In this document: positions 28,201 through 37,963 of the stretch, piece after piece
Layout: each line of letters begins with the position of its first letter
Position numbering within the stretch: the first letter of the stretch is position 1
From: Echinicola pacifica DSM 19836
GTDB lineage: Bacteria; Bacteroidota; Bacteroidia; Cytophagales; Cyclobacteriaceae
Length of the DNA stretch: 64,000 nt
Assembly: GCF_000373245.1 (NCBI RefSeq)
Contig: NZ_KB890739.1
Coordinates: forward strand, 969,099 to 1,033,098
Reading direction: 5' to 3'
The notes under the pieces: generated by a model
Databases searched by the model: none
The model's input: only the letters and a program-made list of their open reading frames with translations
What the model was told of the DNA's origin: nothing
Made by a program: the position numbers and the translations under genes

Positions 28201-28825
28201 ATGACAGAGAGAGAATTTTTAAAAATTGAGGTATTGAAACTTCTTAATGAGAAGATAAAGCCTTTTGATTTTAAGTTACTAAGGTCTGCGTGTGAGTTTT
28301 TACAAAAAACAGAATTTGGATGGAATAAATATCAAATTGTTTTTCTAGTCCGGGAAAATGGTGGTTGGGAACTTAAGCCAAGTTTATTGATACGTTTTGA
28401 TGTTGTTGAAGATATTTTTCACCGTATTTCAGAATTTGATAAGAAATATCAAAAAGGCACACCAACAATAGGCACTGCGATAGAAGATATGGACAATTAT
28501 AAAGGAATTAATGCAAGATTTGAATTAACAAATGAAAATCAAATTAATAGTATCGTAGATAATTTATTTGATTTGTTTGAAAATGTTGCGTTGCCTTTTT
28601 TTGTGAAGTTTGACAACTTGTCTGCAATTGACGAGCAACTTAATTAAAATATAAATGACACATCGCTTACAGGTGATATTTTTAAGGGGACAAAATCGTT
28701 AATAATCGCAAAATTGACGAAAAGGAGTGATTTTGATGAACTTAAGAATGTTTATCATTCTTACTATAAATGTTTTGCTGATGGCTTTTATTTGCCTGAG
28801 TATTTAAGGTTAAAGGAATTATTAA
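28201..28825 (+). pseudogene. Orphan immunity-like gene, nonsense codon and IS insertion
   Basis: The first 148 codons (MTEREFLKIEVLKLLNEKIK...) end at a TAA at 28645-28647. The same frame continues past it (NINDTSLTGDIFKGTKSL, then YKCFADGFYLPEYLRLKELL) until an insertion sequence begins at 28826. A matching C-terminal frame (NKYLRSAKDYLRKIYGKYMGE) resumes at 30110-30175 just after the IS. I infer a gene of about 230 codons, first stopped by a nonsense codon or cut by the IS. No family is recognised; the position suggests an immunity or antitoxin-like protein without its toxin. Confidence 0.55.
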
Positions 28826-28850
28826 GGCTCTATAGGATTTGTAGTGGGTA
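28826..28850 (+). repeat. Left terminal inverted repeat of the IS
   Basis: GGCTCTATAGGATTTGTAGT is its start. It pairs with the reverse complement of 30085-30109, with the outer 7 and inner 9 bases identical. Confidence 0.75.
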
Positions 28851-28887
28851 ATATACAACTAAACTAGTAATAGATTAATTTTGCTAG

Positions 28888-30105
28888 ATGAACAGTACGC
28901 AGATTTTCGAGATGGCTTTGGGGTTGGAAAAGCCTTGGTTTATTACAAAGGTTGATATGGTTAAGCCAGAGTCTGGTGGTCAGGGACAACTTGACATTTA
29001 ACTTGATTTTGAAAAGGGATTTAAGTTTCCTGGGGGGAAAACCCATGATACGGTGGAGCGCACTTGGCAGCATCTTAACTTTTTTCAGCATACTTGTTTC
29101 CTTCATGCCAGAGTGCCTCGAGTTCAGACATCAGAGGGAAGCACCCGAATGGTCAACGTTTCGTGGGCTCGTCCCGAAATTGGATTTACCTTGCTGTTTG
29201 AAGCATTCAGCATGCTACTGATCGAATCGGAAATGCCTGTAAGTAAAGCGGCTGATATCATGGATGTGTATCCGCAGCGTTTATGGAATGTGTTTTCTTA
29301 CTGGATTGGAAAAGCTCACCAAAACGATTGCCAGTCTGAGACCACGGTTTTGGGAATTGATGAGACCTCCTCAAAAAAAGGCCATAACTACGTGACAGTA
29401 GCAGTAGACATGGACGAAAGAAGAGTCATTTATGCAGTCCCCGGAAAGGGAGCAGACACCATCGATGCTATTGCCGGACATCTTGAATCGAAAGGATGCA
29501 AGCGGGAACAAATCAAACAAACGTGTATAGATATGTCGCCTGCGTTCATCTCAGGCATCCTGCATAACTTCAAGAAGGCATCGATAACATTCGATAAGTT
29601 CCATGTGGTCAAGATTATCAATGAAGCCATGGATAAGGTGAGAAAGCTGGAAAGGAATGAGTTTGCAATGCTGAAAGGATACAAATACACCTTTATGAAA
29701 AGCGATAACAAGCTCAGTGAACAAGCCAAGGAAGCAAAATATGATATCCTGACCCTATTGCCCAACATAGCCAATGCGTACAGGCTCAAAGAGCTCTTTG
29801 CTGAATTCTGGACATTCAAAACCAAAGAGGAAGCGGGAGCATACCTGTCCTATTGGTGCGATTTAGTAGAGGAATCAAAAATATTCCCTTTCATAAAAGC
29901 TGCTAAAAGCCTAAAAGCTCATTGGTTCGGAATCGTCAACTACTCGGAAACAAACCTAAACAACGGTATCTTGGAAGGTATCAACTCTAAAATACAACTA
30001 GCAAAAAAAAGAGCACGAGGTTACAGAAATATCAACAACTTTATCAATATGATTTACTTCATTGCTGGCAAACTCAAATTCGACTACCCACTATATTCCA
30101 CTTAG
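28888..30105 (+). pseudogene. ISL3-family transposase with early in-frame stop
   Basis: The natural start is ATG 28888 (MNSTQIFEMALGLEKPWFITKV), but codon 38 is TAA (28999-29001, context GQLDI-stop-LDFEKGFKFPG). The frame then continues to 30105. The remaining body is a full ISL3 DDE transposase: LGIDETSSKKGHNYVTV (first Asp), DMSPAFISGI (second Asp) and GILEGINSKIQLAKKRARGYRN (Glu). An internal start at 29053 would give a 350-residue product missing the N-terminal region. The element is therefore probably inactive, unless the stop is a sequencing error or is read through. Confidence 0.8.
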
Positions 30106-30109
30106 AGCC
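30085..30109 (-). repeat. Right terminal inverted repeat of the IS
   Basis: Read on the minus strand it begins GGCTCTAAGTGG and ends ATAGTGGGTA. It overlaps the end of the transposase frame. Confidence 0.75.
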
Positions 30110-30198
30110 AATAAATATTTGCGATCGGCTAAGGATTATTTGAGAAAAATCTACGGAAAGTACATGGGGGAATAAAATAAAGATTACTAAGAAGTAAG

Positions 30199-30720
30199 CT
30201 AATGAGTGTTTTTCAAGCTTAATAGACGATTGTGAAAATTTTCTAAACTTGAAAGTATATTTTCTAATATATTGATATCGACTACTTCTAGGTTGCTAAT
30301 CTTTAATGATATTTTGTTAGGCTCTATTTCAATATTTGTTTCATTTTTGTTGAATAATGAGATTGTAGGTTCATTATTCAAAGTTTTTTTAAGTAAGTCA
30401 TTTTTGGGCTCGCAAATAATTTTGCCAGAAAGAGGGAAGAAAAAGTTCATGATTGAATGGGCTCTTTTGATGGTGTATTTTTGATCGCTAATCGTTTCCT
30501 CTTCTTCAAGTATAATTGTCAGTTTATTAGTTTTGTTATTATAGCTGGCAGTATGCGATCTTACTTCCTCAAAATTAAGGGAATAACTACTGTTGTTAGC
30601 AGAGAAATCAAATGATATAATATGCCTTTCTCCTGTTAAGAATTTTTTTTCTGATTCGTTTAGAGTTGTGCCATTTTTTTTAGCAAAATAAGCAAGGGAA
30701 TCAAAGGATTTTCTATCCAT
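30199..30720 (-). CDS. Hypothetical protein
   Basis: 173 residues, soluble, without signal peptide or recognised domain. It has a beta-rich middle and a helical C-terminus (ILENILSSLENFHNRLLSL). Size, AT-rich composition and position beside the toxin/immunity remnants fit an orphan immunity or small regulatory protein, but nothing specific supports that. Confidence 0.5.
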   Translation of the reverse strand: MDRKSFDSLAYFAKKNGTTLNESEKKFLTGERHIISFDFSANNSSYSLNFEEVRSHTASYNNKTNKLTIILEEEETISDQKYTIKRAHSIMNFFFPLSGKIICEPKNDLLKKTLNNEPTISLFNKNETNIEIEPNKISLKISNLEVVDINILENILSSLENFHNRLLSLKNTH

Positions 30721-31251
30721 AAGTTTCTTGTATTTGTAGTGATAATAAGTTTGAGTGTTAATGTTAAGAGGTAGTATATGATTTTTTCTTCAACTTCACT
30801 AACTGCTTGTAATAATCTATACTTCTAGAAGAACCTAGGAATATAGAGGGGCTTAGACTTCAAGGGCCTGAAGAAAAGGTTGAATATGCAGAGGGTAAGA
30901 TCAAGTATACAGAGCCGACCCGAGTCGATAGGGGGGTAGGGCATTTTGGCATGGCCTGAGAGAGAGATAATTATGGCCAGAAACATTTATACCAGACCAA
31001 AACACATTTGAAGCAGAAATCTGAAGGGATTTAGGAGAACTTTAGTGCCGTTGTAGAAATAGTATTGCAACGCAAAACAATAATAAACCTAAAATTTCCG
31101 ATGATCTATGTACTATCCATCTAGCTTCCGAAAGCGGGTCTATCGCGGCTTTCTTGAAATCAAAAGGCTGATTTATAATAGCAAACCCATTATGATGGCT
31201 CCCGAGATGTGCGTCATTCCACTGGAAGGCCAGGGCAGTATCACTGCAACT
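30721..31251. other. Intergenic with a coding remnant before the GH16 genes
   Basis: A frame from about 30819 to 30959 (EEPRNIEGLRLQGPEEKVEYA...RGVGHFGMA, then stop) looks like the C-terminal end of a lost protein. I cannot identify it. The rest up to the GH16 start holds no clear gene. It marks the right border of the accessory region. Confidence 0.4.
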
Positions 31252-32241
31252 ATGGAGGGATTGGCCAAGCCAGCGCTTCCTGCATCTCTAAAACATACCA
31301 GGCTCTCACTTTCTATCATATTAGCGGTACTTTCTGTTTCCTGCACTAGCCAGGCGGAGCCTACCTCTGTGGATAGCTCCGCAGATCAAAGAATTATTTC
31401 CCCTAGCTTCTTACCGGGACAGGATCCTTTGAATTCTACTGCCTCATGGTCCCTGGTCGGAGACCTGTCGGATGAATTTGATCAGCGGGATTCCCGATCT
31501 TCATCCGGATTGAATGTCGATAAATGGACCAATGGCCCCACAGAATATTTCCCCTGGCAGGGATCCACCCAATGCCTTTTTAGCCCATCCACTGTGCAGG
31601 TCGATCAGGTGCTGGCCGGAGCAGCGACCATCACTGTACAGCAGCTAGCCGAAAAGCAAGGGGATAGGGAATATGCCGGGGGAATCATCCGATCCACCGC
31701 CACTGCCAAGCCGGGCATGTATATGGAAGCGCGCATGCGCGCTAATAAGACACAGATGTCTTCCTCTTTTTGGCTGATCAATGTGCGGAAATACATAGAG
31801 GAGGAATGCAAGCGTACTACCGAACTGGATATTCAGGAAAGTGTGGGCCAGCGTGGACCTCTAGCCGAGGAATGGTCCACCCATTGGGATCAGATGATGC
31901 ATAGCAATGTCCTCAATCGGGAAACCACCGAAGCCTGCTCGCCACTCGAAAATGCTAGAAATCAAAACAAAAAATTGCTCAGCCAATTAGCATCAGAGGA
32001 TTTCCAGGTGTTTGGCTGCTGGTGGAAGGATCCCAATACCTTCATCTTCTTCCTAAATGGCGAAGAAGTGTACCAGCTTCATCCCAAAAGTGGAGAATTT
32101 ATCTTCCCCATGTTTATCACGCTTTCCAGCAATGTCTATGACTGGAACAAATACCCCAAGGACCAGGAAGGAATGGCTGGCTTCAGCGAAATCGATCGAT
32201 CCACGGCCATCGACTGGGTGCGGACCTGGTCGGTCAATTGA
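31252..32241 (+). CDS. Lipoprotein GH16 galactanase (porphyranase/agarase type)
   Basis: I start this at ATG 31252, giving a lipoprotein signal LSLSIILAVLSVSC; an upstream in-frame ATG at 31108 would add 48 residues with no signal character. The mature enzyme is a beta-jelly-roll GH16. Its catalytic motif is TELDIQESVG, with nucleophile and acid/base Glu in the E-x-D-x-x-E form found in agarases, porphyranases and kappa-carrageenases. SSSFWL and DWVRTW are other typical segments. As a surface lipoprotein it would cut the polymer outside the cell. The subfamily cannot be fixed by eye; porphyranase-like is favoured by the P450 module. It is paired with a second GH16 immediately downstream. Confidence 0.88.
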   Translation: MEGLAKPALPASLKHTRLSLSIILAVLSVSCTSQAEPTSVDSSADQRIISPSFLPGQDPLNSTASWSLVGDLSDEFDQRDSRSSSGLNVDKWTNGPTEYFPWQGSTQCLFSPSTVQVDQVLAGAATITVQQLAEKQGDREYAGGIIRSTATAKPGMYMEARMRANKTQMSSSFWLINVRKYIEEECKRTTELDIQESVGQRGPLAEEWSTHWDQMMHSNVLNRETTEACSPLENARNQNKKLLSQLASEDFQVFGCWWKDPNTFIFFLNGEEVYQLHPKSGEFIFPMFITLSSNVYDWNKYPKDQEGMAGFSEIDRSTAIDWVRTWSVN

Positions 32242-32310
32242 AATGATGAATTAATACTCGCAGCTATTTTAACAATAAAACCTAAACAATAGAACCAGAA
32301 AAAAAACACA

Positions 32311-33306
32311 ATGAAAAAATACACCAAATTGACATGGAATATCCCCTTCCTGACCAAGCTATGGAGGGGGAGGAATTTTAGCTTTGCCACATCTTTTGTC
32401 CTGATGGCCACCTGCTCAGTGGCATGCACCTCAGCAGCGGATGAAGGTCCTGAAATCACAGAGGACTATGATTCTGCGCACCTTACCCTAGCCACGGGTC
32501 CTTACTTCCTTCCTGGCGAGGATATTACCCCCGCAGGAAAGTCATGGGCTAAAGTGGAGAATATGTCCGACGAATTTGATGCCGCCACCATCAACACCAG
32601 TAAATGGCAGTTGGACCCTGTCGGGAACGGTTGGAACTGGATTGGAAGACCTCCGGGCTTATTTCAGCCCGAAAATGTATCCATCGAAAATGGCAAAATG
32701 ACCATCACCGTAGGCGAGCTCGATCAGCCCCAGACCATTAATGGGAATGAATTCTTATACAAAGGAGCCATCGTAAGGTCCATCAACCCAGGACAAGTGG
32801 GCTGGTATTATGAAACAAAGATGAAGGCCAACAAAACGGAAATGTCATCGACATTTTGGCTGATGACTAAATATGATTGTGAGAAAAAACTGGAATTGGA
32901 CATTCAGGAATGTGTAGGCGTGGTATCCCCACAAGCCGCCACCTGGGTCAATGGCTGGGACAAAATCTTCCACTCCAACTGCATCCACCGCCAGACCACC
33001 TGCGTGGACCATTATCAGCTCCAAAATTCAATTAAACCCTTCACCGAAAATCATCAAAGATACTTCGTCTATGCCGCATGGTGGAAGTCAAAGGATGAAG
33101 TGCAGTTTTTCCTTGATGGTAAATATGCCTACTCTATCCATCCTGAAGTGGACTGGGATATGCCCGCTTATCTGCAGATGGCCATCGAAACGTACGACTG
33201 GAATCCCGTACCTGCTGATGGGGGAGCTGTCGCCAGCGCCCCTTTGGCAGAACGGAAAACTCAGTATGAGTGGATAAGAACGTGGAAGTTGGAACCCACC
33301 CAATGA
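32311..33306 (+). CDS. Lipoprotein GH16 galactanase (paralogue)
   Basis: This 331-residue GH16 has lipobox SVAC (residues 36-39, MATCSVACTSAADEG). Its catalytic motif is LELDIQECVG, and substrate-cleft segments WNWIGRPPGLFQPENVS and MSSTFWLMTKYD recur in marine beta-porphyranase/agarase sequences. It shares a common plan with the upstream enzyme (FLPGED/FLPGQD near the start, WIRTWK/WVRTWS at the end) but has diverged clearly, so the two probably differ in cleavage-site preference. There is a 69 bp gap to the upstream gene, so one transcript is likely. Confidence 0.88.
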   Translation: MKKYTKLTWNIPFLTKLWRGRNFSFATSFVLMATCSVACTSAADEGPEITEDYDSAHLTLATGPYFLPGEDITPAGKSWAKVENMSDEFDAATINTSKWQLDPVGNGWNWIGRPPGLFQPENVSIENGKMTITVGELDQPQTINGNEFLYKGAIVRSINPGQVGWYYETKMKANKTEMSSTFWLMTKYDCEKKLELDIQECVGVVSPQAATWVNGWDKIFHSNCIHRQTTCVDHYQLQNSIKPFTENHQRYFVYAAWWKSKDEVQFFLDGKYAYSIHPEVDWDMPAYLQMAIETYDWNPVPADGGAVASAPLAERKTQYEWIRTWKLEPTQ

Positions 33307-33649
33307 TTTGATCTCATCTCACCGGGTAGCTTGCTGCGATGCCCGGTGATTTCTATTCTCCTAATTCCCCCCTCCTGAGCTTTCACCTAAAAAGAAATCC
33401 TCTCGTTGGCTCTCCCCAAAAAAGAAATGAAACCCTACCACTATAACCATTCCCCTTAGAAGAAATTAGTTTATCCTTTGAGGGGATTTCTTAGGATTAA
33501 TAAAATAGGTGATGGAATAGCATACTTTTAACACAAAATAGGAAAAGCACCTCCGTCTTATTTTTATCAATATTGTAACTGGAAAACCAATACTTCTTCC
33601 ATGAAGGATGCATTTCCCATTCCTTGCAAATCCAAAATTATACTTTACC
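33307..33649. other. Intergenic region between GH16 and GH2 genes
   Basis: About 340 bases. No gene was seen beyond the alternative N-terminal extension of the GH2 frame. It probably contains the GH2 promoter; no clear terminator was identified. Confidence 0.4.
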
Positions 33650-36220
33650 ATGCGATATCTTTCGAGTTTTTCTATCTCCGTTTGGCTTGGACTAGGCTTG
33701 ATACTGACAGCGGTATTTGCCCCGGCTTTTACCTGCCATGCCCAGTCCTCCCGTACCGAGGATTTCAACGGGAACTGGTTTTTTAAACTCTCCTATGAAG
33801 ATCAATTGACAGAATCGGCCTCAGAAGATCAGGGCTGGAGAGCCGTTCATTTGCCTCATGATTGGAGTGTGGAGGAGGCCTTTGATACACTGAATTTGGA
33901 AGGGGCTACGGGTTATCTTCCCGGAGGGATCGGCTGGTACAAGAAAACCCTACGCTCCCCAGAATCCTCAGATACCAAAACTTATATTCTATTTGACGGA
34001 GTCTATAATCATAGCAATACCTATATCAACGGTAAGCTTCTGGGCTATCATCCCTATGGCTATTCCCCGTTTTACTATGACCTAAGTCCCCACCTGAAGC
34101 CTGGTGGCAAGGAAAACACGATCACCGTAAAAGTGGATCGCACACGGTATGCCGATAGCAGATGGTATCCGGGTTCGGGGATTTACAGGAATGTAAAACT
34201 AATCCAGACTGGAAAGCTGCATATTCCTGTGTGGGGGGTATTTGTCAGCAGTCCCGAGGTCAGCGCTGATGCTGCCACTCTGGGCATCAGTATAGACCTG
34301 ACCAATGAATATGCAGAAGCTAAGGAGGCCTCTCTTCAGGCGACGATTATCGATGCCCATGGCACTAAGGTGGCACAGGCTGCCTACCCAGTGGCCATTG
34401 CTGCGGGTGATCAACTTAGCTTAAATCAGGAGATGAAACTTGCAAACCCAAGGATCTGGCAGCTCGATAGGCCCGAATTATATACCCTTAAGCTGCAGCT
34501 GATGCTGGGAGATAGGGTCGAGGATGTTTATTCAACGCGGTTTGGGATCAGAACCTTCCGATTTGATGCAGATGAGGGATTTTTCCTGAATGGCAAGAAT
34601 ACCAAAATCAAAGGGGTATGTCTCCATCATGATGGGGGCACGGTGGGGGCAGCAGTCCCCAAAGACCTATGGCGCAGGAGACTCGCCAAGCTAAAAGAGG
34701 CGGGATGCAATGCCATTCGCATCGCTCATAATCCTGGCGCTGAGGAGCTGCTGGAGCTATGTGATGAGATGGGCTTTTTGGTTCAAGATGAGTTTTTCGA
34801 TGAATGGGATTACCCCAAAGATAAGCGATGGAATATGGACGAGCAGCATGATGATGCGATCAGCCGAGGCTCATCGGAGTATTTCCATGAGTTCGGCGAG
34901 GCAGACCTGAAGGCCACCATCCTCGCTCATAGAAATCACGCTTCGATTTTCCAGTGGTCCATAGGCAACGAAATAGAATGGACCTATCCCAGGAATAAAT
35001 TGTCCACCGGATTTTGGGATGCTGACGCGGGTGGTAATTACTTTTGGAATCCCACCAGGCTAAGTCCGGAGCAGATTAAGGCGCGGTATGATTCCCTTCC
35101 TGCTCCTGCTTATACCATCGGCGCCACTGCCCAGCAGCTGGCCGCATGGACCAGGTCGCTCGACACCACGCGGGTGGTGGTGGCCAACTGCATCTTGCCA
35201 TCCGCAAGTTATATCAGTGGATATGCAGATGCCTTGGACGTGATAGGATTCAGTTACCGCCGGGTGATGTATGACTATGGTCATGAGCATTTTCCCGACT
35301 TACCCATATTAGGAACCGAAAACCTTCCCCAGTGGCATGAGTGGAAAGCGGTAATGGAAAGACCTTTTGTGGCCGGTGTATTTTTATGGACGGGTGTGGA
35401 CTATATGGGTGAAAGCCACCACCGGGAAGGAAGCACCGCCCGAAGGTCCCGAGGAGTGAAAAGCGGGTTGCTCGACTATGCAGGGTTCGAAAAAAGATCT
35501 TATTATATGATGAAATCCCTCTGGACAGATGCTCCGACCTTATCGATCAGCAGCCAGCTGCTTTCTAAAACGGCCTTCCGATATGACACTGATAGTCATG
35601 AGGTAGAGGAGAAAGTAAAAGGTGCCTGGGAAAAGTCGATCTGGTATTGGCCGGAGACCAATGAACATTGGAATTATCAAAAGGGCGACAGCATCGTGGT
35701 GGAAGCCATCAGCAATATGGAGCAGCTGGAGCTACTTCTCAATGGCCATTCGTATGGGGTCAAGGAACTCGAGGCTTTTCCCGATCGGATATACAAATGG
35801 CTGGTGCCATATCAGGAAGGAGAGCTGATCGTACGGGGAAGCAGAGCGGGCGAGCTCGTCCAGTCTTCCCTCCTGAGCGCAGGTCCCGCCAACGCTATCC
35901 AGCTCGAGGCAGACCAAAAATACCTCGAGGCGGATGGCTATGAGCTCAGCCATATAATAGCGAAAATATATGATGCACAGGGCAGACCCGTAAGGTATGA
36001 AGAGGAAGAATTGACCATCGAGCTGAGCGGACCCGCAAGGGTGCTGGGGCTGGATAATGGGAGCCCCTATAACTTCCGCTCCAAAAACTCAAAGAGCCTA
36101 CTTACCGAGAATGGCCGTGCGCTTATCATCCTGCAAAGCCTCAAAGGCCAAAGAGGTACGGTACAATTAAAAGTCTCCGCAAAGGGCTATTCCAATACGA
36201 TCACCTTATATTGTCAATAA
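33650..36220 (+). CDS. GH2 beta-galactosidase (secreted)
   Basis: About 856 residues from ATG 33650, chosen because it gives a signal peptide ending FTCHAQ (a start at 33608 would add 14 residues). The GH2 architecture is complete: sugar-binding jelly roll (GVYNHSNTYINGKLLGYHPYG), immunoglobulin-like domains, a TIM barrel and C-terminal DUF4982-like domains. The acid/base Glu is in QWSIGNEIEW and the nucleophile in ILGTENLPQW. In a galactan PUL it would remove beta-linked D-galactose from oligosaccharides in the periplasm. The symporter gene follows 66 bp later. Confidence 0.88.
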   Translation: MRYLSSFSISVWLGLGLILTAVFAPAFTCHAQSSRTEDFNGNWFFKLSYEDQLTESASEDQGWRAVHLPHDWSVEEAFDTLNLEGATGYLPGGIGWYKKTLRSPESSDTKTYILFDGVYNHSNTYINGKLLGYHPYGYSPFYYDLSPHLKPGGKENTITVKVDRTRYADSRWYPGSGIYRNVKLIQTGKLHIPVWGVFVSSPEVSADAATLGISIDLTNEYAEAKEASLQATIIDAHGTKVAQAAYPVAIAAGDQLSLNQEMKLANPRIWQLDRPELYTLKLQLMLGDRVEDVYSTRFGIRTFRFDADEGFFLNGKNTKIKGVCLHHDGGTVGAAVPKDLWRRRLAKLKEAGCNAIRIAHNPGAEELLELCDEMGFLVQDEFFDEWDYPKDKRWNMDEQHDDAISRGSSEYFHEFGEADLKATILAHRNHASIFQWSIGNEIEWTYPRNKLSTGFWDADAGGNYFWNPTRLSPEQIKARYDSLPAPAYTIGATAQQLAAWTRSLDTTRVVVANCILPSASYISGYADALDVIGFSYRRVMYDYGHEHFPDLPILGTENLPQWHEWKAVMERPFVAGVFLWTGVDYMGESHHREGSTARRSRGVKSGLLDYAGFEKRSYYMMKSLWTDAPTLSISSQLLSKTAFRYDTDSHEVEEKVKGAWEKSIWYWPETNEHWNYQKGDSIVVEAISNMEQLELLLNGHSYGVKELEAFPDRIYKWLVPYQEGELIVRGSRAGELVQSSLLSAGPANAIQLEADQKYLEADGYELSHIIAKIYDAQGRPVRYEEEELTIELSGPARVLGLDNGSPYNFRSKNSKSLLTENGRALIILQSLKGQRGTVQLKVSAKGYSNTITLYCQ

Positions 36221-36286
36221 TAAAACACTAAAACCCAACTGTCTGCTGCCCTAGCTGCATCGCGGAGAGGATAACCAACCAAAACT

Positions 36287-37930
36287 ATGGACTTCACTAC
36301 ATTAGATATAATAATTTTCACTGGCTACTGCCTCCTGATTATAGGGATGGGGCTCTTCGTGTCCAGAGAGAAAAAGGGCCATGAAAAGAATGCTCAGGAT
36401 TATTTCCTGGCCAGCAAGGCCCTACCTTGGTGGGCCGTGGGCGCCTCCTTGATAGCCTCCAATATATCAGCCGAGCAGTTTATCGGCATGTCAGGCTCTG
36501 GCTATGCGCTGGGCTTGGCCATATCCACTTATGAGTGGATGGCTGCGGCCACACTGCTGGTGGTGGGGGTCTTCTTTTTACCCATTTATCTCAAAGAGGG
36601 GATTTATACCATGCCTCAGTTTCTGCATAGGCGCTATGACAGCAGGGTGCGATTGGTGATGGCGGTATTTTGGTTGATGATCTATGTGTTCGTAAATCTC
36701 ACCTCGGTATTGTACCTGGGCGCTTTGAGCCTGGAGACGATTATGGGCGTGCCCCTGCCGTACGGGATTGGAGGCTTAGCCTTATTTGCGATGATATATT
36801 CCATCTATGGAGGGCTGAAGGCCGTGGCATGGACGGATGTGGTGCAGGTAGTGTTTTTGGTGGCTGGGGGCTTGGCCACCACCTATCTGGCGCTTAGTCT
36901 GGTGGGAGAGGGGAGTGCCTGGGATGGCATCACCTTGCTGAAAGCCGAGGCTCCAAAGCACTTCTCGATGATCGTCCAAAAGGGCGAATTGATGATTCCT
37001 GATGGGGCTGGCGGCTTTAGAGATGCCTATATGGACCTGCCTGGCTTGAGTGTTTTGATAGGTAGTATGTGGATTATCAATTTGACTTATTGGGGATGTA
37101 ATCAATACATTACTCAGCGGGCTTTGGCGGCCAAAAGCCTCAATGAAGCCCAGAAGGGGATGGTCTTTGCTGGCTTTTTGAAGCTGCTGATGCCTCTTAT
37201 TGTGGTGGTTCCTGGAATCGCAGCCTATGTGATCGTGGAGAAGGGGATCGATATTAGCTTCATCGACTCGATGAAGGATGGTGCCGGGGGCTTGATTAAG
37301 TCAGACCGAGCTTACCCCACCTTATTGCAGCTACTGCCCACAGGACTGAAGGGCCTGGCTTTTGCGGCCTTGACGGCGGCGATTGTGTCTTCTTTGGCCT
37401 CTATGGCCAATAGCACCTCAACCATATTTACCATCGATATTTACCGCGCCTATATCAATAAGGGCATCTCGGAGGTGAAGCAGGTGCAGGTGGGCAGGAT
37501 TACCACCTTGGTGGCCTTCATCATCGCCGCTCTCGTGGCCCCACAGCTGCAGAACCTGGATCAGGCATTCCAATATATTCAGGAATATACGGGATTCGTT
37601 TCCCCAGGCGTATTTGCCATATTTATCTTTGGTTTCTTCTGGAAGAAAACTACCTCCGATGCCGCCTTGGCAGCCGCAGTGCTCACCATTCCTCTGTCAG
37701 CCGTATTCAAATTCCTCACCCCAAACCTCCCCTTTATCGACAGGATGGGCGTCGTGTTTTTGATCCTCGCCGTGATGATGATCGTCATTAGCTTGATCCA
37801 AGGCAAAGGAAAAGACAGCGAAAAAGCCATTACTATTGATGCTAGCTTATTTAAAACCAGCTATGGATTTAAGTGGGGAGCCGCATTTATTGTCCTCGCA
37901 CTTATCATTCTTTACGCCGTATTTTGGTAA
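36287..37930 (+). CDS. Sodium:solute symporter (SSS family), sugar type
   Basis: This 547-residue integral membrane protein has about 14 predicted helices. SSS signatures include WWAVGASLIASNISAEQFIGMSGSGYA and the GGLKAVAWTDVVQ and SSLASMANSTSTIFTIDIY segments. It resembles SGLT-like sugar transporters of Bacteroidota PULs. It would carry a monosaccharide (galactose, anhydrogalactose or a methylated galactose; inference) across the inner membrane. It is co-directional with GH2 and is followed by a large perfect inverted repeat. Confidence 0.88.
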   Translation: MDFTTLDIIIFTGYCLLIIGMGLFVSREKKGHEKNAQDYFLASKALPWWAVGASLIASNISAEQFIGMSGSGYALGLAISTYEWMAAATLLVVGVFFLPIYLKEGIYTMPQFLHRRYDSRVRLVMAVFWLMIYVFVNLTSVLYLGALSLETIMGVPLPYGIGGLALFAMIYSIYGGLKAVAWTDVVQVVFLVAGGLATTYLALSLVGEGSAWDGITLLKAEAPKHFSMIVQKGELMIPDGAGGFRDAYMDLPGLSVLIGSMWIINLTYWGCNQYITQRALAAKSLNEAQKGMVFAGFLKLLMPLIVVVPGIAAYVIVEKGIDISFIDSMKDGAGGLIKSDRAYPTLLQLLPTGLKGLAFAALTAAIVSSLASMANSTSTIFTIDIYRAYINKGISEVKQVQVGRITTLVAFIIAALVAPQLQNLDQAFQYIQEYTGFVSPGVFAIFIFGFFWKKTTSDAALAAAVLTIPLSAVFKFLTPNLPFIDRMGVVFLILAVMMIVISLIQGKGKDSEKAITIDASLFKTSYGFKWGAAFIVLALIILYAVFW

Positions 37931-37963
37931 TCTTGGCCGGGGGCCAAAATTAATAACCTTGAT

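Larger units (their letters stand above)
28826..30109 (+). mobile_element. ISL3-family insertion sequence
   Basis: The element is 1284 bp with imperfect terminal inverted repeats, 18 of 25 positions identical: left 28826-28850 begins GGCTCTATAGG, right 30085-30109 ends ACTTAGAGCC. One transposase frame fills it. No exact 8-bp target duplication is visible: flanks are ATTATTAA and AATAAATA. Confidence 0.8.

Noticed and set aside
28818-30117. 8-bp target site duplication flanking the IS
   Set aside because: Flanks ATTATTAA and AATAAATA agree at only about half of the positions.
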